Part shown: one piece after another, positions 43,600-56,880 of the stretch
How the letters are laid out: each line of letters begins with the position of its first letter
Numbering within the stretch: the first letter of the stretch is position 1
Assembly (NCBI GenBank): GCA_015680685.1
Contig: MNCI01004656.1
Location: 2,024,907-2,088,906 of the forward strand
Direction of reading: 5' to 3'
Length of the DNA: 64,000 nucleotides
Origin: Gnetum montanum
Lineage: Eukaryota; Streptophyta; Gnetopsida; Gnetales; Gnetaceae
Position numbers and translations under genes: made by a program
Notes under the pieces: generated by a model
Databases searched by the model: none
Seen by the model: the letters and a program-made list of their open reading frames with translations, nothing else
What the model was told of the DNA's origin: nothing

Positions 43600-45150
43600 A
43601 AAGCTCTAGGATTGATTGGAAGGTTGAAAGTTAAATTTTGTATTTTGAATAAGTGGAAAATTAGGTGGAGGCATCAAAAGTAGGATAAGGTGAAGTCATC
43701 AACATTAAAAGTACAAAAATGTGCAAGAAAAATATGATGAAAGCTTGATTATGGGATAGATTAATTTTGTGAGAAGGGAAAGAGTAGGATGAAATAATTC
43801 AATTTTTAAAAGGTGAAAAATGGTGTGCATATAGTAAACAAGTACAAGACACAAAAGTTACACAAGTGGGTCATCCCCAAAGAAGGCTCTATCCTATGAT
43901 GCCCTTGTGTAACCACAACTATGATGTACATAGGAACTAAAGGGGTTGAATGCAATGCATAGCTATGAAAAAAACCACACACATGTTAAAACCATTGAAT
44001 TTAAATAACTACTGTATGTTACATAAAACCACAAGTTATGAATATTTAGATAATGAGATGGGATGGACCAAAGAAGGAATCATAGAAATTGGGTCATGAG
44101 GTGTTGTACCATGGTCATAATGAAAACTTGTATGTTATTAATGATTAAATAACCATGTGTCCTTCTTTCTATGATTCAAACCAAGTTCAACCTGTCTTTT
44201 AGTGATACAACATTGTTTCATCCCATCAATAGACAACCATAGGACTATCAAAGTTGCAAGGAGTAACATCACTTGGTGTTTTGTCAAAGGGAGGAGCATT
44301 ATTATGGAACAATTATTATTATTTTTTTGTGGTTCTTAGAAGTTGCCAAAATTTAAGAATGGGTACATGTCTTTCCAGTGGGACCCACAAAAGATTATTC
44401 ACTGTCGTTTAAAGTTGCTCTTACTCTCATTTTTCATTATATCTACAAGATATGGTTACAACCTCGTCAACATGATAGAACATACAGAAGTAGCCAAAGA
44501 GAATCAACAAATTCCCTTGATGTCACACCCTTTACAGTCCACCCTAGTTCTACACTCTTCCATCTAGATACCATGATTATAGATTTATTATTAAGTTAGA
44601 TGAAGAAAAGGATTACCATTATGACTAGAGTAAGAACCTCTTATTAATGGAATGGGAAAATGGATGTTGTGCTCTTGATGTCTGAATAATCACTCCTTTA
44701 TGACTTGACAACATAGAAAAAACCTCACCTCAATGGGCAACATGATCAATAGCAAGATTACATACAAGGAAAGTTAAAACAACAACTAGAAAAAGTAGAA
44801 AAAATAGGAAAATGATAAAAAATTGTAAAACAAAAAGATAAAAAGCATTTAAAAATCTTGAAAAGTAGGATGGGGGATAACCCACACAAGTAAACATTTG
44901 GTCATGGCTATGATTAATAAGTGGATGAATAGGATCCATGCATGTATGAAACATTGGAAGTCCTTCATGCCCTAGCCACTAGGTGCCTTTTGATGGTGTG
45001 GTGGCTAGGTAGAAGAATTTTCAATCACACACCTAATTGTTATATGTATGGTGGGTTAGGATATGAGATGTGTGAACATTATGGATGACTGACCCATGAT
45101 TGCACCCTTGAGCATGAGATGGTATGCATGGATTCATGTGTCTTCCCATG
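43600..45150 (-). other. Non-coding middle region of element A
   Basis: No coding sequence. The sense strand is T-rich around 44,760-44,850. The protease of element C has no counterpart here. Confidence 0.4.
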
Positions 45151-45151
45151 T

Positions 45152-46160
45152 TCATATATTCATTGGTTGGATGTGGGATTGGAGTACTAATGGATGGTGG
45201 TCCTTGTGTAGGCTTAGAGGATGGTGGTGGTGAAAAGGAAGGTGGTGCACTAGATTGTCATTATGTTGGCTTAGATGATGTGGTGGGTCTATGCATGGTT
45301 TGCTTTGGCCTATGACCTTTCCTCTAGAAGGGTCATTTCCTATGTTGCAATTGAGACCCACTAGTGTCAGCATGTCTATGCACATTTTTAGCATAAGTGG
45401 CATGCGTTTGTTGATATTGGGGTGCTAAACCTTCCTAAGTTACTAGCGATGACATATAAGGATGTGGATTATGAGAATATTGAGGGTAAGTTGGATGGTA
45501 AGAGGCACAAGGTGGTGATCCTTCAGCAGATGTCATGTATTGATGGTACTTAGGAGAGTGGTAGTGGTGATTTGAAGTGGAGAATTCCAAAATGGTTGGA
45601 GAAATAGGATCTTGAACATAATATCCATGAGGTTTTAGTAGGTATGGCTAATTTGGTGATGGCCTCCCTCATGACTATGGTTTTTGCCACTATGGTTGAA
45701 GATGTTGAGACTGGCAATAAGTCCTACTAGGATGGTATGATTGGTTGTGGGACTATATAAAATTACCTTGTGGGAGAGGAAGTCTCTTAGGCATGTGCTT
45801 TTGCACAAACTTTGGATTTATGGCATCTACCCAATACTCTTGTAGATGCAACAATATGGGGCATTGGCCGTTTGGATGGTCATATATGCATAGGTCACAT
45901 CCATCATCTTTGTTTATGGTGGAGTCTTTAGCCTCACTTTCGTTAGCCCCTTTTCTTGTTTGCTAAAAAGTGTTCCTAACTATTTCTTAGTTTTGCATCC
46001 TGTATGTATTGTGATTGCCTAACATATTTTGCATGACCTTCTCTACAACTGTCTCAATAATATTTGTGATGTTTTCATTTATCCATTTAGACATCCTATT
46101 GAATTTTGCTTCTAAATGATCAGTAGACTACTTTGTTAGTACAGTTTATTGTGGAATCAC
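45152..46160 (-). pseudogene. Gag C-terminal Pro/His-rich part (element A)
   Basis: Short low-complexity stretches such as PSISTPIPHP, SSAPPSFSPPPSS and QHHH-like segments correspond to the Pro/Gln-rich tail of gag in element C and to 56,880-57,840 of element B. It is decayed with several stops. Confidence 0.5.
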
Positions 46161-46161
46161 C

Positions 46162-47275
46162 TTACCAAGAGGTTTCATTTTTCTTACCATAAATTTGGAC
46201 CTCCTTCGATTGAAGAGTTGGGTTCCATTGATGTTTCTTGATATTATCCCTTTTCCAAATCTCTCCTTCTTCTTTTGCCATATGCTCTATTATCACTTTG
46301 ATCTGATGGTCTTGGAGCTCATATAATTTCCTTAGGGTAAAGTTGCTCTTCCTTGGAGAAACCATGGCCTGGGCATCGATTCAGTAAGGCATAATATCTA
46401 GCTAAGGCCATGTCCAATGGTTCATGTTGTTCTTGTTTCCACTCTTGGATCTATCTCCTCAGGTTGGACACTCTTTTATAGGTTTGGTATCTCTCATTGA
46501 AAAGTTCTAGCATTGTAGATCATTGTTGAATGGAATTTGGTCACAATGATTAATACCACACTTCAGCTCTATTAATTAGTGTCCTATGAAAGAGCTTAAG
46601 TTTTTGCCATCCACTTTCAATGTTGCAAAAAGCACAGGGATCATGGAAGACTTGTAAATGATGTTGTAGATTTGAATTATATCCTCCTACAAATTTTGGA
46701 ATATTATTCATGTCAAACTTGGGTAAATGAATCTTTTTGTGATGCCTGTGTGATATCTTAACAACCTCTATGATATGCATTAGGCTCCTAGTGGAAAATA
46801 GGGGTTCATCATCATCAAATAGATTATAAGGAAAGTTCCTATGTTCATGGTGTCCTCTTTGACTCTTCCCATGGGTTCAATTCTAGTTTTTAATTTGACC
46901 CTTTAGTGGAGCTCTATCTCTATACCTACATTCATCTTTTTCAGAACTAGAAGTTGAGGGGAAAGAGGAAGATGATGTATTGGGAGTACTACCATGGATT
47001 CTATGGTGCTCCTCCGAGTCCCTTAGTTTATTGTTTCTAGGTTTTGAGGATGTCTTAGGCCTTGAGGCCACCCCTAGTCTAGGACTTATGTCATATCCTC
47101 CAAGATCATTTACCTTAGGTGAATTTGGTCTTTGAGTGCCATCAGGGTGCTCATGATCATAAGAAATCCATGCATAACGTTGGTCACTACAATTTTCTTT
47201 ATCGTACATCTCATTATTTCTCCAATGAATGTGTTTGCTATACCACACATTATTATTTCCATGTGAGAGAGACAT
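46162..47275 (-). pseudogene. Gag of element A, decayed
   Basis: The Ser-rich N-terminal part (HHRIHGSTPNTSSSSFPS, 46,883-47,275) and the capsid-like block (MNNIPKFVGGYNSNLQHHLQ, WQKLKLFHRTLINRAEVWY, 46,550-46,780) match gag of element C position by position. So does the helical part EHMAKEEGEIWKRDN (46,162-46,365). Stops and shifts separate the parts. Confidence 0.8.
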
Positions 47276-47380
47276 TGTTCTTGATTTATGGTGTATGTGA
47301 GCTAAGATTTTTTAAAAGATGTATCATTAATACCTTTTATAGTGATAATGTATAATATAACTAATCTATATAACTAGCAC

Positions 47381-47401
47381 TATCCCTGGCAATGATGCCA
47401 A
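47381..47401 (-). promoter_or_regulatory. Primer binding site of element A
   Basis: Minus strand TTGGCATCATTGCCAGGGA directly next to the LTR. It corresponds to the Athila form TTGGCGCCGTTGCCGGGGA with losses at CpG sites. Element B has TTAGCATTATTGCCAAGGA at the same place (59,197-59,215). This ties the family to the Athila lineage. Confidence 0.7.
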
Positions 47402-48269
47402 TGATGAGTGGCAAGGTACCCCTATGCACAACTATACGAATTACAAGTGTTCACACACAATCTGATCAAATTCTTTGGATGGGACTAGTTGCAACACCTA
47501 GATCGTTATGCTTTGATCATAGTTTGCTATCTTCCCACTTGGACTACTAGTAGCTTTGTCACATATCATTTAGTCCAAAGTAAGGCATATGATGTTGTTC
47601 CTAATTTTATGCTAGTCCTGATTATGATAAATAGATGGATTAATTAAATAAATGAATGATAGAAAATAATATTTAAAGTAGCTTATGGTGATGAGTATCC
47701 ACACTTAATCATCTCTACATGTCTTGGACTTCATGAACCTACTTCTAGGATTGCCAAGTATATGTCACTAGTTGTGCCAAATAATACACCTCTAGATTAC
47801 GAAGTATTTAAAATTAAATGATGATGACTAAGGCATACAAATTCCACTTAATAACAGAAATAGTAAATAATAATAAATGGAAATGTTTAACTAAAGAAAG
47901 TAGTAAATTAATTAAAGCAAAAATATTAATCTAAGTGGATGTTGGAATGATGGGAGTAATCTCGATCATTATTGCTAGTCCTGTAACATGTCCAAGTATA
48001 TCACACTTGAACAAAGGTGTCATACGATTACAAACATCACACTACGGGCATGAACTAGGAATAACAAACTTTAAAAGAGAAGAAACTAAAAATCAAAACT
48101 ATTTCCTAGTTCTACATGCTACTTCATCCAGAAGCCCAAGTGCAGTATTTATAGGTGAGATCTAGATGAGGTGATGTTAGGAATCCAACATGTCTTATTA
48201 GCCTCGACATTGGGTACATGAAGTTGGGACTTCAATGTCACATATCCAACATCAAATCTCAACTCATCA
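47402..48269 (-). repeat. 5' LTR of element A
   Basis: 868 bp, TGATGAGTGGCAAGGTACC...AACTCATCA. It aligns along its whole length with the LTR at 39,073 with many substitutions and small indels, so the insertion is much older than element C. Confidence 0.9.
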
Positions 48270-48274
48270 GTATG

Positions 48275-49404
48275 TTAGATCCATCAAGTTGTATCACACT
48301 TCTTGCTTGTGGTAGCATTTGTGCTCCTAAAATTTTACACACTTCTAATGGCATGATGCTAAAAATTACATCAAAATCCATTAAGTAATTATGAAAATTC
48401 TTCTCTAAAATAATCAAAGCTATTAAGAAAGGAGGTTGATCTTTCTTACTTCAACATGAAATTGTATGAGTTTTGTATTGATAGAGCATTAGTACGTTCT
48501 ACAAAATGAACTTGTTTTTTAGTTATTATAGATTTCTCTTTATTGGTTTTAGGTGCATGAACCATCTTTTGGATCACATTTTTCATTTCATTAAAATGTA
48601 AAAGATCATACATCGAAATGTTGGCTTAACTCTTTTAAAATCCTCAACTAGATCATAAGTTTCATGTTCATCTTTGACTTAATGTTGAGGTGGATTTCTT
48701 CTAAGTATAGAAGGTGGATTACTTGTGTTATTTTAACTAAGAACTCTCTTCTTGGGAGAAGTATAAGAGTTATTCCTATTTTGTTGTTTAGTGTTACTCA
48801 TAATGTCACTAAGTCTATGGTAGCAAGTGTTATGTGGGTTGGGATCACTTACCATGACTTGTTCACATGAGATAACTTCTTCATTTTATCTTTCATGGGA
48901 TATGATAAGGACCATAATTGAGATTTTTCCATTTTTTTGGTTTTGGGCATTATCACCATATAATGCTAAAAATTGAGGAGAAATTTGTTTAAAGTGTTGC
49001 CTAGTATTATGAAGATGAAAATAATCATCATTAATTGATGTTCTTGGTTTCTCAAATTACATAGGAACTTTGCTATTATTTCACTTTAGTTCAATTACTT
49101 CATTGGAAAGTCTTAGAAGTGAAATTAATATTTGGTTGATTGTTTTTATTTGATTAGTAGATCCATTAGAATTAAATATTCCATTTGTGTTTATGATGGA
49201 TTGTATTAAGGCTTTTGTTTAATCATGACTCAAATTGGTATTTTATGGTAAAAATGAAGAAGAGATTGAACTTTAAAAATAATTGTTTATAGGTTAAGTC
49301 ATTTGAAGGGGAGTAGGGGTTTGAAACATAACATTATTCACTGGGAAAGTTTGTTATGGTAAGGAACTAGATTCCAAAGGATTGCTAATACTCATCATCC
49401 AAAA
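48275..49404 (-). pseudogene. Tat-lineage element D: gag-protease linker and protease start
   Basis: Just right of element A the minus strand reads PLEVCKILGAQML and SVIQLDGSN. This matches the protease region of Tat/Ogre-type elements (V-IQLDGS-VPVIGE). The continuation lies at 39,067 and below, beyond element A. The rest is a decayed linker. Confidence 0.6.
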
Positions 49405-50001
49405 CTAAGTTTGAATGCTATTCATTAATGTAATTTGTTCTAACTCAATAGATTTAGTCATTACTTCTTGTAATTCTATTATGTTGCAATTAGATTTGAT
49501 GGCATAGGCAAATAATGGATCAATGGTGGACAAGTAAAATTTGAGGATACCATTAGGTTGTGGATGCATCTCATTTGGCACATAAGCTAGTTGATGAAGA
49601 AATCTTAAATTACAGTCACAAATGTTTTCCCTAGGTAGTTTTCTTAGACTTCTAAAATTACTTGAGGATAAGGCAGGAATAGTGAACTTATCAAATTGGA
49701 GAATAAAATTATTTTTAAATTCTAGCCATGAATTAATAGAGACATGATGGACCATTAAAAACCATTATATGGATTTACTTTTTAAAGTAGTCACAAAGAC
49801 TCTACATGCTATGTCATTTTCATTAATATTGTAGATGCCTAGCAAAGTTTCAAAACATTCAACATGTTGATGTGCATCACTAGTAGGAGATGTAGGGCCA
49901 AAGAACAAATTAACGTTTTGTAAAGGTTTAAGAATCTTATGGTAATTCATAAAATTAAAAGGGTTGCTCTCCAAAGGAGTTGGGAGTGAATTGGCTACCA
50001 T
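49405..50001 (-). pseudogene. Tat-lineage element D: gag
   Basis: Two open stretches form a retrotransposon gag domain: HQHVECFETLLGIYNINEND, then CRVFVTTLKSKS, then SINSWLEFKNNFILQFDKF, LRKLPRENICDCNLRFLHQL and MTKSIELEQI. The join near 49,760 is a shift or stop. MVANSL at 50,001 is a plausible start region. No LTR lies to the right before the next fragment (E), so the 5' end of D has been lost. Confidence 0.7.
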
Positions 50002-50329
50002 TCTAGTTCACATTCTTTTAGGGATAGAGTTTGAAAATTTAGAAGTATGTTATTTTCTTAAATTAAAATGATGGCTATTTGATTGATTAAAGGTAGGGGA
50101 AAGAGATTTTTGTTGAGATGTTCTATGGGAGGATTGGCTTATCAAATGAAAAATAATAGGAAATGTAAAAAGCTAATAGTTGATGTAAAAATTTGGGCTA
50201 TGAAGATACACTAATGCTCAACACCCCTAATGTTTTTGGTTTGACAAGGCTATTACCTAGGACATCTTGATTATGAGCATGGCTAGCTTGGGAGTAGTCT
50301 TCAAGTGGAAGAGGTGCTAAACTTTTAGG

Positions 50330-50595
50330 ATCTCTTCCTTTGAAAATTTGACACTGGATACAAGTTCTTGATATATTATAGGCATTACTAGTCATATTTT
50401 CCTAGTAATAACCAAATATTATAATCTTGTATGTTAAAGATTGATAACCTAAGTGTCCCTCATCATGTAAGCATTGTACCACATCATTGGCTTCTTCTCT
50501 ATCTAAGCACCCAAGGAGAACTCCTTCAAAGTTCTTTCTAAAGATATTACCATTAACCATGGTAAATTTAGAGCTTCTGGATGTTAGTAGTTTAC
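50330..50595 (-). pseudogene. Tat-lineage fragment E: integrase zinc-binding domain
   Basis: CLHDEGHLGYQSLTYKI and, after a stop, NISRTCIQCQIFKGRDPKSL give the H..H..C..C ligands of the integrase head. The integrase core does not follow; the sequence soon diverges (50,198-50,330) and runs into gag of element D. The break point is therefore here. Confidence 0.6.
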
Positions 50596-50689
50596 ATTTC
50601 TATCTAGGTAGATCTAAAGGACAATGATGAAAACTTAAATAATATTTAAGATCTCCATACCAAGTGTCATTTAAGAGATTTGGTGCAAA

Positions 50690-50888
50690 TGTTATTTTCA
50701 AGTTGTAACACATGTATAGGTATGGATTCAAGCTCAAATGGAACTTTTTGTTTTTCTAGGCTTGACGCTTGGGCTATTAGTTTGGTTAAGCTAGTTCCTT
50801 TTACTAGTTTTGCTATTGTCCATTGAATGTCATATTCTTATAACTTCATAATCCATTTGGCCCCTTTTTTAAGGATCTTGAAGCTTTG
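50690..50888 (-). pseudogene. Tat-lineage fragment E: end of RNase H, beyond element B
   Basis: AKWIMKL, EYDIQWTIAKLVKGTSLTKL is the RNase H tail of Tat elements (KWILKLQEFDLEF...KG-VFAEL). It continues the RNase H that stops at 60,104. Element B and its CTTTG duplication lie between. Confidence 0.7.
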
Positions 50889-51774
50889 TGATGAGTAGCA
50901 AGGTACACCTACACCCAACCATATGAATCACAAGTGTTCATGCATGATCTAGTCAAATTGTTTGGACAGGACTAGTTGTGCATCTAAATCGTTATGCCTT
51001 GATTGTTGTTCGCTATCTTCCCACTTGGACTAGTGGTATCTTTGTCATGTATGATTTAGCCAATGTGAGGTATATGATGTTGTCTAATCCTATGCTACTC
51101 CTAATGATAATAAAGAGGTAATTAATTGAGCTCATAAACAATGGGAAGTAAAACATAAACTAGCCTATGTGCAATGAATATCTATTTCTAATCAACTACA
51201 CACACCTTGGACTTTGTATAACTACCATTGGGATTGCCAAGCATACATCACTAGGTTGGCCAAACAATACACTACTAGATTACTAAGTGAGTACACTTAA
51301 GTGTTCATGATCAGATGTACTTATTCTACTTAATGAAAATAATTGTAAAGAGTAATAAATGAAATTATTAACTAAGGAAAATAGTAAACAATTGAACAAT
51401 TAACAACTGAAAGCAATAATAATCTAAGTGGATGCTGCAATGATGGAAGCAATTGCAATCTTTTTTTCCAGTCATGTAATATGTATAATTGCATCACACT
51501 TGAATACGAATGTTGTACAATTATAAAAATTACATTGTGAGCATGCATTGGGAAGAATAGAATTTGAATTCAGAAATCTAAGAAATACTATAAAAAATTG
51601 ATAACTAAAAACTATCTTCCAACCATGCACACAAGTGTTGTATTTATAGGCTAGAATAGAAGAGATGATATTGGATATCTAACATTGTTTCTTGGGATCC
51701 GATATCATATATCCAATATTGAAGCCTTGATATTAGGTATCTAATATTGGGACTAACACAATGATAACTCTTCA
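50889..51774 (-). repeat. 3' LTR of element B
   Basis: 886 bp, TGATGAGTAGCAAGGTACACC...CTCTTCA. The polypurine tract complement TACCCCCATGACTGAATAAA follows at 51,775-51,794. The minus-strand U3 has palindromic GATATC-type words and a TATA box CCTATAAATAC (about 51,638-51,648). Confidence 0.9.
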
Positions 51775-51964
51775 TACCCCCATGACTGAATAAAAACTCA
51801 TCCTCAAGCTAAAAAAATTGAGGAACAAGTTCCTTTACTAAAAATTTTGGGAAGGTATGGAATTATTAACTAACTTAGACAACAAAAAAATGGATGTATG
51901 CATGCCGCATTGGTGCTTTACAAAAATTTGAACATAGTATTACAAGACACAAAATTGGGGATGC

Positions 51965-54694
51965 TCATGTACTTCCCAGATGTGGTAGCTCCTCCATCGG
52001 TCACTTCCCTTTATCACAAAGCTTTTGAAATTGGTAATAGTTGAGGAGCACCTACAACTTTTCTTCTTTCATCCATGGATCCTATACCATCTAGGCTACT
52101 AAACTAATGTGTGTTAGCATTGGTACGTTCCAAGGGCATGGTAGTTGTGGGAAAAATTTGTTGGCCTTCACATACCAAGTCATAAACTAGCATTGCTTCT
52201 CTTTGAATGCCCTATTTTTTTCTTTGAATTCATGATAATTTGTGAGTCTCTTGGCTAGATTCGAAGTGACATCCTTTTGTTCATGGTAGCAAGCTTTAAC
52301 CACCTCAAGTTTTGAGTTTACAATAAAAAGTTTCTGCAAAGTGACCTTTCTATTTATAAACTCTTTCTTGTTAAATGCATAAGTGGTTGCTAGCTATTTC
52401 TCTAGCTTTCTTCTAGGCTAACTTGCTATTAACATGGCAAGGTTGGCATATTTGAGGTTAGCCAATTCCATGTATTCTTTAAAGCCTTCGATCTATAGGT
52501 CTTTATTTTTCACCTTCACTTGATGGACCAATGCATAATTATCTAGAATTAATTGCTAATCAGGATTTTGTGCTATTATAGACCCAATGTGAGGTTTAGC
52601 CATCTGGATTTCATTTTTGTTTATTTTCTTGTACATGCCTACTTGGTCATGGAAGTGTTGTTTTAGCTTTTCATGCTTCTTGGCCTCATTTTTCCATGTG
52701 CTTATTTCAATTGCTAATTTTTGTCAAATGATGTAGACCTCCTCCATTGAGAGGATTCTATTTATCCTGGCCAATCTATTGATGTCCTAGTTGATCCTCA
52801 TCAATTTTTCCCTCAATTGATGACACTTTCTTCTAGAATATTCTTTTACTATTCAATGGTGGTCAACTTGAAATTCTCTGCTATGAGTGGTTTATTTTCC
52901 TCTTGAGTGGTAGTTAGTGCCTTTTTATGGTCATAATATTGTGCTTTTGTAATGGAGAAATTCTAAACTACTTTCTCTTCTTTCTCTACCACTTTGTTCT
53001 CCTTGGTTAGCTTGGTTAGCTTCTCTAATTTGAATTTCTCTAGCTGGTCAGGCATAATAAATCAAGTAGGATTCTATCATTTATTTCTCAAGGTAGCTAG
53101 TTCTAATTTCAACCATTACACTTCTACCTCTATGTGCTCTGCCTTAGTCTCAGCCATAACCATCTTTCCTTTGATGGATATGAGGTTTGACTATGCTATA
53201 GTGATATCATTGGGGATGTCAAACAAGGTGGTCATCACTTGCCCCATCTACAACAGTCAATCTAACACATCCTCATGTGTTGCAAGAGTCATCAAAGTCC
53301 TAACAAATGTTTATGTATCTCTGGTCTCAGTTAGATCTACCTGGGGCTCAACAAGCACATCAAATGATTCCTTGATGTGATCTATAACTATTTTTTCTAT
53401 TCTTGCCACATTCTAATGCTACATTACCACCACTATGACACCTTCTCTTGTTTCAAGCATCACTTGAAAGGATGTGGCATTACCAGAGATTTTTCACTAC
53501 CATTGGGATTCTCCTCCAAATTTCAGTGAGATCTGCCCCCTTGTTGGATCTACTAAGATGGTGGGCTATACAACATCCTTAATAACTCTAAAGAGGCTAG
53601 ATTTCTCTTTGCTTTTCCAACTTAGTGTTTTGATAAGTTTCTACAAATGGCTCATTGTTGGCCTATAGTCTTGTGGTGGTAGAGGTGGAACTTATGGCTC
53701 ACGATGCTATTCAAGCTCTTATTCAATTTCTTTTTTGGATTCTACTTCCTTTTCTAGTTCTTATTCCTCACCAAGGTATTTTCTTGGTGTTTCTAGTTTA
53801 AGAAGTTCAGCAAAGAAAGTGTTCTAAGCCTTACTGGGAACATCATTTGTGTACCCCAGGATTCTAGTGCATTTGAAAAACATTCTGATTAGGCAAGGGG
53901 ATGGAAGTTTTGGCTTCCTTTCCTTTTTCTCCTCAAACCGTCTCTAAATTTTTGTGTAGTATAACTAGGGAAATTTGGTTTGTATTTGTCCATTAGGATG
54001 ACACTTCCCCTAGCTGCATAGGTTGAAATTATATTAATCCCCTTGGTTAGGAAGAGATGATACGTGCCTATCTTAAAGTATGTTCTCTCTTCTAGAGTTA
54101 ATTCATTATACATCTTGTTATCTTTCTTGTATGCCTGTCTCACCCATAGCTTTCTCATGTCAAGGTTAGATCTTGTAGATAGGTGGGCTAACTTAGCCCC
54201 TTCATTTAACAGATTCAGAACTTTGATGATAGCTTTAACCAAAAATAAAATATTGACTCCACAAATGTTGATGGTGCTACCTTCTTCTTTATTATGCCAG
54301 AATTGGTATGTTTTGCCAAGGTACCACTTGCCACTATCTAAAAGAATGGTCCACAAAGGTGATGCCTAAAGTTGTATATGAACTACTTCTAGAGAAAACT
54401 CCATAAATGTGTTGAAGTTCATCTCCATGATGACCGTGGTCAACATGGATTTTTCTTGAATTGCTTTAAGAATTCTACAGTAAATGTGAGACATTGTTCC
54501 TAAGTGGGAACAAAGTGTTCTACGACCTCTCTTTGGACTAATTGACTAGTGATAGAAGCCTCTTGATGGATGCTGAATGATTAAGCTTTCTACTTCTCAT
54601 GCTTTGCCTAGTCACCTTCCTGGCCTTGACCACCTCATGGGTGTTTGGTGGCTCACTGCAAAGGTTCTTCTTGTGTTCCTCTTTTTGAGGCCAT
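51965..54694 (-). pseudogene. Second coding region of element B (same family as in element A)
   Basis: From ATG at 54,694 (MASKRGTQEEPL) to TGA at 51,965, about 910 codons, with stops and shifts. The longest open part (53,889-54,356, 155 codons) covers the N-terminal domain: GKWYLGKTYQFWHNKEEGS, LLNEGAKLAHLSTRSN, KLWVRQAY and ISTYAARGSVILMDKY. Those blocks are also in element A. The C-terminal part keeps the Lys/Glu-rich coiled-coil character. The two copies sit in different places, so their similarity comes from a shared ancestral gene and not from local duplication. Confidence 0.6.
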
Positions 54695-54757
54695 TTGCAA
54701 TCAAGCAAAGATTGGGTGTTACTAAGGTTATGTTCTTTATCATCAATAGGTTTATAC
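54695..54757 (-). other. Intron-like segment before the second ATG (element B)
   Basis: Minus strand AAG/GTATA ... CTTAGTAAC ... GATTGCAA/ATGGC, 63 nt. The acceptor AG has become AA here, consistent with a decayed copy. Confidence 0.4.
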
Positions 54758-55056
54758 CTTACTCGTTACCTTAGTTTCCTTAGGTTCTTTAGTTTGTAGG
54801 ATTGTAGAGTTAGAAATTTTTTTAGAAAAATTCCCAAAAATCTTCTATCTTCTTAATTGACCTTACATAGTTGGTTCTTTTTCATTATGTATGACTTGTT
54901 ATCATGGTTATGGTTCCTTGGGTGGAAAATTAAGGTTAATAGCTTTACCACAATCGATTTTTCATTATATCACTTATGGTTCTCAACATTCTTATCCTTA
55001 TAATACCCTTCTAGTGATAGCAAATTGTCAAAAATTGGAAAAGGTTTCCTATGCAA

Positions 55057-55074
55057 GCACCTTCCAACAACTAA
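55057..55074 (-). promoter_or_regulatory. Internal polypurine-tract-like site, decayed (element B)
   Basis: Minus strand TTAGTTGTTGGAAGGTGC aligns with the G-rich site of element A (TTAGTTATGGGGGGTGC). The G run is interrupted here. Confidence 0.3.
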
Positions 55075-55239
55075 CTTAGACACTCTAGGTTCAAATAGGT
55101 TCAAATGGCATGGAAATTAGAGTTGTAAAGAGCAAAATATCACCAGTATAAAGTGGTTGTGTAGAGCTCTAAGTCATGAAAGAAAATTTGAAAAAATCCC
55201 CTTGCTACAAATGATGAGAATGAAGTTTAAGCATCATGG

Positions 55240-55330
55240 GGGTCATATATATAGGTTTTGTATGACTTGATATTGGGTATCTAACATTAAGGCCAACCTG
55301 ATATCAAGTATTCAATATCAAGGTCCAAGA
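55240..55330 (-). promoter_or_regulatory. Internal promoter-like module (element B)
   Basis: Minus strand palindromic words (TTGATATTGAATAC, TTGATATCAGG, CCAATATCAAG) are followed by CCTATATATATGACCC (TATA about 55,245-55,253). The order and position relative to the second coding region match element A. Confidence 0.45.
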
Positions 55331-55399
55331 ATATACATTAAATGGGGAAAATAAGCATGAAAAACAAAGCTCTATGAATGGTTGGAAGGTTTAAGGTTA

Positions 55400-56880
55400 G
55401 GTCTATAGTTCTGGGGTAAGTAGGAAGTTAGATTAAGGCATTAGAGTTGTTAGAAGGTGGATTCTTTGATGTGAAAAAGGGTGTTAAATTGATGTTGTGG
55501 AATAGATTAATTACATGATAAGAAAAATGAAAAAAATTATCAATTAAGCACATGGAAGGTGAGGAATGATATGGTTGTGTCAAACATGTACAAGTCACAA
55601 AAGTTACACAAGAAACAGGCTCTAGCCTATGACGCCCTTGTGTAACCACACCTAAAAATGTTCATAGGCACTAAAGGGGTTGAATGTAATGCATACTTGG
55701 GCACAAAACACACATGTGAAAACAACCAATTTGAGATAATAACTCCATGTTATACAAAACCACAAGTTAGGATAATACAGATAGCAAGATGAGATGGACT
55801 GTAGAATGGATTGCAGAAATTGGGACGTGAGGTGTCTCACCAGAGGCATAATGAACCCTTGTGCATTATTAATGGTTAATTAATCATTAGCCCTTCTTTC
55901 CAAGATTCAAACTTTGCATCATTTCATCACTTTGGTTGATAACTATAAGACTATAATAGTTGTGAGTAGCATCACTTGGTGTTTTGTCCAAGGGAGAAGC
56001 TTATTTATGGCACACACGTTTTTTTTGGAAGTAGGTTTTGAGAAGCCACAAACATTTAGGAATGGATACATGTCTTTCCAATGGGATCCTTAGAAATTTA
56101 TTCAGTGTTATTTTATGTGACTCTTACTCCTATTCTTTGTTAGATCTACAAGTATATAATTACAACTGAAGCAACATCATAGAACAAATAGAAGTGGCTA
56201 AAGAGAATCCAAAAATCCCCTTGATGTCATACCCTATACATTTTCCATTGGTTTTGCACTCTTCTACCTTGGAACAATGATTATGAATTTATTATTAGGT
56301 TGGATGATGAAAAGGAATATCATTATACTAAGGTAAGAACCTCTTATTAATGAAATGAGGGTATGGATGACATGATCTCACTGTTTGAATAATCAGCCTC
56401 TCATGACTCAACAACATAGAGAAAACCTCATCTCAATGGGCTACATGATCATTTTATTTACAAGCGAGATTACATGACAAAGGAAATGAAAACAACAAAT
56501 AGAAAAGTTTGAAGGAATAGAAAAATTGTATAAGAAATAAGAAAATGACAAAAAATTGTAAAAAAAAAAGATAAAAATTACTTATTAATCCTAAGGTTAG
56601 AATGAGAGGTGTCCCCCATGACTAAAAATTTGGTCATGCCAAGGATTAATAAGTAGATGGATAGGATCCATGCATGTATAAAACATTGGTAACTAGTCAT
56701 TCCCAAGCCACTGGGTGTCTTTTGGTGTTGCGGTGGATGGATAGACAAATTATTGATCACACACTTAATTGTTAAATGTGTGATAGGTTAGGGTATGAGG
56801 TGTGTTAATGTTCTAGATGCCTAGCCCTCAATTGCACCCTAGCTCATGATATAGTATTCATGGATTCATTTGTCTCTTCA
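55400..56880 (-). other. Non-coding middle region of element B
   Basis: No coding sequence recognised. It aligns in general order with 43.6-45.1 kb of element A. Confidence 0.35.

Larger units (their letters stand above)
39073..48269 (-). mobile_element. Element A: old relative of element C with gag and second coding region, no pol
   Basis: 9,197 bp with two LTRs (39,073-39,949 and 47,402-48,269), ends TGATGAG...TCATCA and a perfect target duplication GTATG (39,068-39,072 and 48,270-48,274). It is inserted in the protease of Tat element D; with one GTATG removed the reading frame continues across the joint. Minus-strand order is primer site, gag, Pro-rich part, non-coding region, promoter-like module, intron-like segment, second coding region, polypurine tract. 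No protease, RT, RNase H or integrase motif was seen. Confidence 0.9.
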
